Positions 56,614-64,000 of a DNA stretch of 64,000 nucleotides are shown here, in pieces (the stretch's first letter is position 1; each line of letters starts with the position of its first letter). The stretch spans positions 131,909,384 to 131,973,383 of the forward strand of contig NC_091250.1 in the NCBI RefSeq assembly GCF_042477335.2, in the 5' to 3' direction. The translations under genes and the position numbers were made by a program. Below the pieces are notes generated by a model, which had not been told where the DNA came from, made no database searches, and saw only the letters and a program-made list of their open reading frames with translations. This DNA is from Ovis canadensis (taxonomy: Eukaryota; Chordata; Mammalia; Artiodactyla; Bovidae).

Positions 56614-57740
56614 TCTGCATAGAAGCACGGTGACAATATACAGCCTTGACGGACTCCTTTCTCAATTTGGAACCAGTCTGCTGTTCCATGTCTGCTTCTA
56701 ACTGTTGATTCTTGACCTGCATACAGGTTTCTCAGGAGGCAGGTAAGATGGTCTTTTATTCCCATCTCTTGAAGAATCTTCCACAGTTTGTTGTGATCTG
56801 CACAGTCAAAAGCTTTGGCATAGTCAATGAAGAAATAAATGTTTTTCTGGAACTCTCTTGCTTTTTCGATGATCCAGCAGATGTTGGCAATTTGATCTCT
56901 GTTTCCTCTGCCTTTTCTAAATCCAACTTGAACTTCTGGAAGTTCACGGTTCACATATTGCTGAAGCCTAATTTGGAGAATTTTGAGCATTACTTTGCTA
57001 GCATGCGAGATGAGTGCAATTGTGCAGTAGTTTGAGCATTCTTTGGCATTGCCTTTCTAGGGATTGGAATGAAAACTGACTGTTTCTAGTCCTGCGGCCA
57101 CTGCTGGGTTTTCCAATTTGCTGGCATATTGAGTGCAGCACTGTCACAGCACCATCTTTCAGGATCTGAAATAGCTCAACTGGAATGCCATCACCTCCTC
57201 TAGCTTTGTTCATAGTGATGCTTTCTAAGGCCCACTTGACTTCACATTCCAGGATGTCTGCCTCTAGGTGAGTGATCACACCATCGTGATTATCCGGGTC
57301 GTGAAGATCTTTTTGTACAGTTCTTCTCTGTATTCTTGACACTTCTTCTTAATATCTTCTGCTTCTGTTAGGTCCGTACCATTTCTGTCTTTTATTGTGC
57401 CCATCTTTGCATGAAACGTTCCCTTGGTATCTCTGATTTCCTTGAAGAGATCTCTAGTCTTTCCCATTCTATTGTTTTCCTCTATTTCTTTGCACTGATC
57501 TCTTAGGAAGGCTTTCTTATCTCTCCTTGCTATTCTCTGGAACTCTGCATTCAGATGGATATCTTTCATTTTCTCCTTTGCCTTTTGCCTCTCTTTTTTT
57601 CTCAGCTATTTGTAAGGCCTCCTCAGACAACCATTCTGCCTTTTTGCATTTCATTTTCTTGGGGATGGTTTCGATCACAGCCTCCTCTGCGTTACGAACC
57701 TCCATCCATAACCAGGTACTAATGGCATAGGATGCTGCCA
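56614..57740 (-). mobile_element. BovB LINE, 5' part (split by SINE)
   Basis: This continues the same BovB copy toward its 5' side. It includes the central reverse-transcriptase region (open in 126 codons at 56610-56990) and the linker upstream of it, broken by stops and shifts near 57060 and 57340. With the other half the copy covers about 2 kb, the longest BovB in the window. Confidence 0.92.
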
Positions 57741-57821
57741 AGACTCCTCACCCAAGTCACTTGACCATTCTGTAGACCCACGGCAGTCGCTGTATACAGC
57801 ATCATAAGAATACTGCGACAA

Positions 57822-57862
57822 GGGTCTTCCCTGGTGGTCCACTGGTTAAGACTGTGCCTTGT
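57822..57862 (+). mobile_element. SINE head fragment
   Basis: GTCTTCCCTGGTGGTCCACT then GGTTAAGACTGTGCCTT matches the head of a CHR-type SINE, cut short at the BovB boundary. Confidence 0.6.
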
Positions 57863-58966
57863 GGAAAACAAGGGAATTCCAGAAAAACATCTGCTTCTAC
57901 TTCACTGACTCCACTAAAGCCTTTGATCGTGTGGATCACAATAAACTGTGGAAAATTCTTAGAGACAGGAATGCCAGACCAGCGTACCTGCCTCCTGAGA
58001 AAACTGCACAGAAGCAACCGAAGTGTACATGGAACAACAGACTTGCTGAAAACTGGGAAAGGAGCACCAGGCTGTACACCGTCACGCTGCTCATTCAACT
58101 CACACGCAGAGCGAATCATGCGAAACATCAGCTGGATAAAGCAGGAGCCGCAGCCCAGACGTGAGAAATATCAACAGCCTCAGGTACGCAGATGACACCA
58201 CTCTAACGCAGCAAGCACAGACGGGCTAAAGAGCCTCTTGATGAGGGTGAAAGGAGAGAGTGAAAAAGCTGGTTTAAACTCAACATTCAAAAAAAACACA
58301 AAACAAAACACTAAGATCACGGCATCCAGTCCCATCACTTCATGGCAAATAAATGGGAAAAAAGTGGAAACAGTGACAGATTTTCTCGGGCTCCAAAATC
58401 ACTGCAGATGGTGACTGCAGTCATGAAATTAAAAGACACACACTCCAAGAAGGAAAGCTATGAGAAATCTAGACAGCGTATTGAAAAGCAGAGACATCAC
58501 TTTGCCAACCAAGGTCTGTAGAGTCAAAGCTGTGTTCTTTTCAGTGGTCATGTACGGATGTGAGGGCTGGACCATAGAGAAGGCTGAGCACCAAAGAATT
58601 GATGCTTTTGAACTGTGGTTGCAGAAGACTCTTGAGAGTCCCTTGGACTGCAAGGAGATCCAACCAGTCCATCCAAAAGGAAATCAGTCCTGAATATTCA
58701 CTAGAAGGACTGATGCTGAAGCTGAAGCTCCAATAGTTTGGCCACCTGACAGGAAGAGCTGACTCACTGGAAAAGACCCTGATGCTGGGCAAGATTAAAG
58801 GCAGGAGAAGAAGGGGACGACAGAGGATGAGATGGTTGGATGGCATCACAGACTCAATGGACATGAGTTTGAGCAAAGTCCAGGAGATGGTACAGGACAG
58901 GGAAGCCTGGTGTGCTGCCGTCCATGGGGTCCCAAAGAGTCAGACACGACTGAGTAACTGACAGGA
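57863..58966 (+). mobile_element. BovB LINE fragment, head to head with the previous copy
   Basis: A plus-strand BovB of 1.1 kb begins in the reverse-transcriptase core and ends with AGAGTCAGACACGACTGAGT. Internal gaps and stops make it inactive. With the copy at 55563-57740 it forms an inverted repeat. Confidence 0.9.
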
Positions 58967-58969
58967 TAC

Positions 58970-59110
58970 CACGTACAACACAGGGGATACAACCAATGCT
59001 TTGTGACAACTATACACGGTGTATATCCTTTAAAAATTATGAATGGGTGTATTGTACACCTGCAATATATACTGTAAATGAACTATGTTTCAATTTATAA
59101 AGCAGAACGG
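58970..59110 (+). mobile_element. L1-like 3' end fragment
   Basis: AATATATACTGTAAATGAAC and TATGTTTCAATTTATAAAGC resemble a ruminant L1 3' end directly after BovB. The match is loose. Confidence 0.4.
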
Positions 59111-59248
59111 GGGCTTAGTTTTATCAGATACTCCCTTTAGTCTCTATTGTGATAGTCATACAGTCTTACCCCTTTAACCTATTCATTCAACACAATCTGC
59201 CTATGTGACTGTGATACCACCTTGAAAGTTTAAAGTTGAGTTGAAGGT

Positions 59249-59450
59249 TTGGTCGCTCAGTCGTGTCCGACTCTTTGCGACCCCGTGGACTGTAGCCCAC
59301 CAGGGTACAGTGTCCATGGGATTCTCCAGGCAAGAGTACTGGAGTGGGGTGCCATTTCCTTCTCCAGGGGATCTTCCCGACCCAGGGATCGCACCCGGGT
59401 CTCCCGCACTGCAGGCGGACGCTTTACCCTCTGGGCCACCAGGGAAGCCC
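59249..59450 (-). mobile_element. Bov-tA SINE
   Basis: The plus strand reads GGTCGCTCAGTCGTGTCCGA through GGGCCACCAGGGAAGCCC, a little-changed full-length Bov-tA in reverse. Confidence 0.94.
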
Positions 59451-59599
59451 GTGTGGTATTACCTTACTGAAACGTAAATCCCATGAAGGCAGGGCCTTTG
59501 TTTTGGTCACCAATATATCCCCAGTGCACAAAACAGTTTTTAGAAGAAAGTAGGAGCTCTAAAAATAACTTTGAATGGATGAATCCGATGCATTCATAA

Positions 59600-60124
59600 T
59601 CAGGTGCATTAGTATGAAGTTATTCATAGAATTTTCTTGTAACTTTACTTCTCTGTTGTATTTGATGTTATTTTTGTCTTCTTTCTTCTTCATTCTTGAC
59701 ATATTCTCCCTCTTTCGCTTGGTCATACTTACTGAAGACTTCTTTTTTTGTCTAATCAGTTACATACTGTTTGTTTTGTTTGCCATTTTGTTAATTTCTA
59801 ACTTATCCTTATTATTTCCTTAATCTTAATTTGAGTTTGTTATGCTTTCCCCACCTTATGTTTTTATGTTGAAAGCTTATTTCCTATATCTTCCAACTTT
59901 TCTTCTTTATAATATATATATTTAATACTATAAAATTTTCTCTGAAAACCACTTTGACTATATTCAATGGTGTTAATGTATAGAACTATAATTATGAAGT
60001 AGTTCTAAACTGTATTATAATTTCCATTTTAATTTTCTCCTTGACCCATGGATTATTTGGAAATATAGTTTTAAACTTTAAAACATACAGATTATTTTAT
60101 ATTGTCTTTTTTTTCAACTGGCTT
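59600..60124 (-). mobile_element. L1 fragment, antisense (left part)
   Basis: An AT-rich block contains CTTGACCCATGGATTATTTG and neighbouring T-rich sequence typical of antisense L1 ORF2. It is interrupted by a Bov-A2 at 60137. Confidence 0.65.
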
Positions 60125-60136
60125 CTGTTTAATTAC
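60125..60136 (+). repeat. target-site duplication, left copy
   Basis: CTGTTTAATTAC appears here and again at 60412-60423, directly flanking the Bov-A2. Confidence 0.92.
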
Positions 60137-60411
60137 TGGAGAAGGCAATGGCACCCCACTCCAGTGCTCTTGCCTGGAAAATCCCATGGATGGAGGAGCC
60201 TGGCAGGCTGCAGTCGATGGGGTTGCTAAGAGTCGGACATGACTGAGCGATTTCACTTTCCCTTTTCACTTTCACGCATTGAAGGAAATGGCAACCCACT
60301 CCAGTGTTCTTGCCTTGAGAATCCCAGGGATGGGGGAGCCTGGTGGGCTGCCGTCTATGGGGTCGCCCAGAGTCGGACACGACTGACGCGACTGAGCAGC
60401 AGCAGCAGCAG
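60137..60411 (+). mobile_element. Bov-A2 SINE (dimer) with (AGC)n tail
   Basis: Two Bov-A monomers (TGGAGAAGGCAATGGCACCC and GAAGGAAATGGCAACCCACT) are joined by a TTCACTTTC linker and end in a CAGCAGCAGCAGCAGC tail. The perfect 12 bp duplication on both sides fixes the insertion limits. Confidence 0.96.
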
Positions 60412-60423
60412 CTGTTTAATTAC
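60412..60423 (+). repeat. target-site duplication, right copy
   Basis: Second copy of CTGTTTAATTAC. Confidence 0.92.
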
Positions 60424-60564
60424 CCTGCTGATAGTGGATGTGACGTGTATGCTATGAACATGTTTTTAATTTGTAGGAACTGCAGTTCTGGAGTAGAGTG
60501 TCGTCAGCTTTGGTAGATGCTCCATGCACCTTTGGAGGAAAAAGTGTATTCTCTACTGGGTGTA

Positions 60565-60601
<37 letters not shown>

Positions 60602-60950
60602 GTAATATATGCATATGCATATACACATAAAATATAAGTTGTCCAAAACACTCTGCGGTCTAATTCTATTTCTTAGTTTCTGGAAAAGGTATAGTATAGC
60701 CTTCCCCTAAGAATACTTGTCCATGCATATTGCAGTCCACCTAACTCTGTTGATAAATAAGAGACTCTTATTTTTGGTGCATATTGCCTGCCTTTTTCTT
60801 TTCATAGGTTTTTAACTTGAATTATTTTGTGTGATGTTATTATCGCCATTCCAATATTCTCTTTTCTTAGAATCTACCCAGGAAAAAGATTAATTTCATT
60901 TAATTTTTTCAATCTTCCTGTGTGTTTTAATTTTGAATTTTAAACAATCT
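60424..60950 (-). mobile_element. L1 fragment, antisense (right part)
   Basis: It resumes the AT-rich antisense L1, with AAAAAGTGTATTCTCTACTG before a TG microsatellite and CTTTTTCTTTTCATAGGTTT after it. Confidence 0.6.
60568..60598. repeat. (TG)15 microsatellite
   Basis: About fifteen uninterrupted TG units, expected to be polymorphic. Confidence 0.95.
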
Positions 60951-62526
60951 AAACAGAGAGCTTTTCTCCTCTGATGCCGTCTCCTCCTTCCATTTGCTCT
61001 GTGTCCCGTCCTGGGTTCTTCGCTCTGCCTGGTCCTTCTAGGAAGCTTTGTCCCCTCCTACAGCCACTTCTCCCGGAGAGGCAGTGGAAACAGCAGCAGG
61101 GACGCAAGCACGCACCCAGCAGCTCTTAATCACGTGCGAGCCGCGTGCTGCTCCGAGGGCGTCACAGCGCTCACAGTGACTCTGCACCGCGGGTCCCCGC
61201 GCCCACATCACGGAGGCCTGAGCCGCCCGCACTTGAGCCCCGCCGCGTGGCCCAGCGCCTCTCACGACACCATCCCCAGCTGTGCTCCGCTGCCCACTGA
61301 TCGCGCAGGTTTGGGCCTCGTCTTTTCTCATGACCTCCCACCACTCAAGCCTCCCACAGCACTAAACCCGCCCGCCGACTGAAGACCCCCAGCTCACACG
61401 TCCAGGCCTGACCGCTCCCAGCATCTGCACTCACTCACCCCGCTCTCGACACCACTCCCATCTGGAGCCTGAGAAGCACCTCGAGAGTCACAGGTCCAGA
61501 GCAGAGCGTGTCTTCCTGCCCTGTTGCCCGTTTCTCCCGGCCCTGCCCCTCTCGCCCCGCCGACGCAGTGACCGTCGCCCGTGGCGCTCTCTTCGCGGGC
61601 ACAGCACCATCCTCTCCAGGGCTCCACGGCCCCAGCGGCTCCTTCTCGGCGTCTTCCTGGCTCCTCCCGCCCCCCAGACTCACACGAGGGTCCCCTCAGT
61701 CCACCAGCCGGGGCTCGGCTCCGCTCCCACACTCAGGCCTCTGGTCCGACCAGGCCCTGCCGCCCGGCTCGGCGAGTCCCCAGAGCCTGTGGGCAGCACA
61801 GCCTGCTCCGACCAGCCCAGCCGTCAGCAGAGGCAGACACGGCCTGTCCACTGGCCTCTGTCGGATAACCGGTCACCTTATGCAAAGTCCCCACAAAGCC
61901 TTATACGCTACAAGACCCTCCCTCCCTCCTCTGAACAACCGCGTGTCTGAGGGCGACACACGGGCCTGAAGTCAGCTCACTTCATGCCGGTTTTAGATCC
62001 TGATAGAGGCTACCTCATCTAAAAGGGACGGCTTTTTAAAGGCAAACAAACCCAGCCAGATTCGGTATCTACTCCTGGGGGAATGACCCGAAGATCTTTG
62101 CAAAACAAGACATAATAGAGATCACAAAGGTACAGTCACAAAACATAAACCCTGGCTGTCCCAACATCAGCGTGGCTTGTGCCGCCATTTCCAGCGAAAG
62201 CATCACACACAAATCCCAAAAGTCCTGTGTCTCCACCAGCTCACACAGAAGAAAGGTGACTCTGGAAAACCGCCAGCAACCCACTAATGGCTCCAAAACG
62301 TGCAAATAAATGCCAAGCCATCTCAAGACTACACAAGCAGACCGCCAAGTGCAGACAGAACGGCAGCAACCACGGCAGAAGGCGCTGATCCAACGACAAA
62401 GCAGCCAGCGGGGCAGGATAGAGGCCAGAAGCAGGCCCGCACACACGTGACTGCCTGAGACAGGCGCCGCGCCTGCCCAGCGGGGAAGCACCGCCTTTCC
62501 AACAGACGGAGCTGGCCACCAGGCTT

Positions 62527-62925
62527 CACAGCCACCATCAGCCCTTCCAGTGAAGAGTCAGCGCTGATCTCCTTCAGGATGGACTGGTGGGAGCTCCTTG
62601 CAGTCCAAGGGACTCTCAAGAGTCTTCTCCAGCACCACAGTTCAGAAGCATCACTTCTTCAGCGCTCAGCTTTCTTTATGGTCCAACTCTCACATCCACC
62701 CATGACCACTGGAAAAACCATAGCTTTGACTATGCAGACTTTGTTGGCAAAGTGATGTCTCTGCTTTTTAATACATTGTCTAGGCTTGTCACAGCTGTTC
62801 TTCCAAGCAGCCAGCGTCTTTTAATTTCACGGCTGCGGTCACCGTCTGCAGTGACGTTGGAGCCCAAGAAAATAAGGCCTGTTGCTGCTTGCACCTTTTC
62901 TCCTCTCTGCCATGAAGTGACGAGT
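62527..62925 (-). mobile_element. BovB LINE fragment
   Basis: Reverse-orientation piece of the BovB reverse-transcriptase ORF without the 3' tail, with many changes. It is 400 bp and inactive. Confidence 0.88.
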
Positions 62926-64000
62926 GTAAACGGTAACTGTGTAATATTTAATCACCCTGCTGTCAGATACATTCCTTTCTAGATGTGTTACCGACATTTG
63001 ATAAATCCAAACCGGCCAGGCTGGCGTCTCAGGTCATGAGTGAGGGCGCCCTGCGTGTGTGCCCCAAGCTGCTGAGGTCGATGGGGGTTGCTACGCAGAC
63101 CCTGACCTGTCCAGGAGGGGCTGGCGCTGCCCCGAGGAGGGGGACGGAGCCTGGAGCAGGCAGGGGCGCTGGCCACGTGCCCCGCAGCCTCCTGCCAGCA
63201 GCAGGGCACACGCCGGGAGCCTGGCCAGGCTTGTCCGCCCCACGTTCAGCCACATCTCACGGTCGGCTCCTGATGGGAACTCGTTGCTGGTGTCGGCAGA
63301 TTGGAAGACACAGGAAACCACGTCAGGGTTGTCAGGCTTTGCTGCTCTGAAACCTTCAAATGGAAGCTCTGAGCGGCTCACACGGGGATGGGAAAGAGGA
63401 CCAGCTCTCTCCTGGGCCAGCAGGAGCCACACGCAAGCAGGGTTCCAGGCCGCAGTGAGGAGGCAGGATGATGGGGTGTGAGGTGTCCTGGGAGCTCGTG
63501 ACCACAGCCTGGGATCGCTGGAGTCCTCACACCTCAGCATCACCACCCACAGACCAGCCCAGCACCTAACTACGCCTCTGCTCTCTCCACATGGTGCTGG
63601 ACAAGCCAGAACCCCCCCGAGGGGGCGGGCCCCCAGTTCCCTCCCGTCAGAGGAAGGGCACTTCCTGGGCCCCCTGGGGTCTCTGGAGAGACCACGCCTC
63701 GGTATTCTGGGAGACTTCAGCGCTCACTGTGAAAGTCACAGCAACAGCACGAACGAGCCGGCTGCAGGCCGGGCAGCTGCCCTGACTACCAGGAGCTGAA
63801 GGCCTGCAGTCGTCCTGGGCTGCGCCCGAGCTCTGCCTCCGGGAGGGTGACACTGCGGCTCGCCGGCGGCGGTCCGCAGAAGCTCAGAGCGCGCGGGGCT
63901 CCGGGGCTGGGCGTGTGCTCATCGCGGGCTGCTCCGTGCCACGCTGGGCGGTGGACACGCCAAGGACGGGCTGTGGGTACGAGCCTGGGCTCTCTGGGTG
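62926..64000. other. right-edge unique sequence
   Basis: No exon, repeat or RNA gene was recognised. It is GC-rich with chance open frames on both strands. Confidence 0.5.

Larger units (their letters stand above)
42478..64000 (-). other. RGS12: RGS12 intron or upstream region (no exon found)
   Basis: Exon A needs an upstream exon ending one base into a codon, encoding the remembered stretch before [11 protein letters not shown] did not find it on the minus strand in this 21.5 kb. The alternative first exon of the short RGS12 isoform might lie here but could not be recognised. The sequence holds minisatellites at 42.9-44.0 kb and then many LINE and SINE copies. I see nothing in 48330-51840, 52760-54950 and 60950-62520. 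Confidence 0.6.

Noticed and set aside
1-64000. Bacterial or phage-type systems (CRISPR arrays, operons, toxin-antitoxin pairs)
   Set aside because: The window is plainly vertebrate nuclear DNA; the spaced repeats are minisatellites and SINEs without unique spacers.

Overview
The window is mammalian nuclear DNA from a ruminant, most likely a bovid such as cattle. Two things show this. Split vertebrate exons are bounded by GT/AG splice sites, and the interspersed repeats are ruminant ones: BovB (RTE-type) LINE fragments, Bov-tA and Bov-A2 SINEs and CHR-type tRNA-derived SINEs, beside older L1 and MaLR (MLT1/MST) remnants. The DNA is very GC-rich, so most long open frames are chance.

Three genes lie in a row, all on the minus strand, in the order known for human 4p16.3 read backwards. 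(1) The 5' end of DOK7: exons 1 and 2 at 5603-5771 inside a CpG island; everything to the left of 5603 is intron. (2) The complete HGFAC gene: 14 coding exons from 20234 down to the stop at 13653, giving 653 residues, with a poly(A) signal at 13597-13602. (3) The 3' half of RGS12: 14 coding exons from 42477 down to 22194, encoding the RGS box, both Ras-binding domains, the GoLoco motif and two alternative C-termini. Every exon phase was checked and all of them join in frame. The upstream RGS12 exons (PDZ and PTB) were not found; 42478-64000 is read as RGS12 intron or 5' sequence.

Layout: 1-5602 DOK7 intron with a G-rich minisatellite; 5603-6030 DOK7 start and CpG island; 6030-13575 intergenic, filled with SINE, BovB and MaLR copies; 13580-20234 HGFAC; 20235-21950 a 1.7 kb spacer; 21951-42477 RGS12 3' half; 42478-64000 RGS12 intron or upstream, with two adjoining minisatellites at 42.9-44.0 kb and then nested LINEs and SINEs.

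The genes do not form a pathway. DOK7 is the muscle adaptor that activates MuSK, HGFAC is a liver serine protease that activates pro-HGF, and RGS12 is a G-protein and Ras/MAPK scaffold. I see no sign of a wholly new system. The most unusual signals are a 5 x 45 bp tandem array in which each unit carries a CTCF-like core, several other GC-rich minisatellites inside introns, three tandem (NAGNAG) splice acceptors, and a possible shifted acceptor in RGS12.
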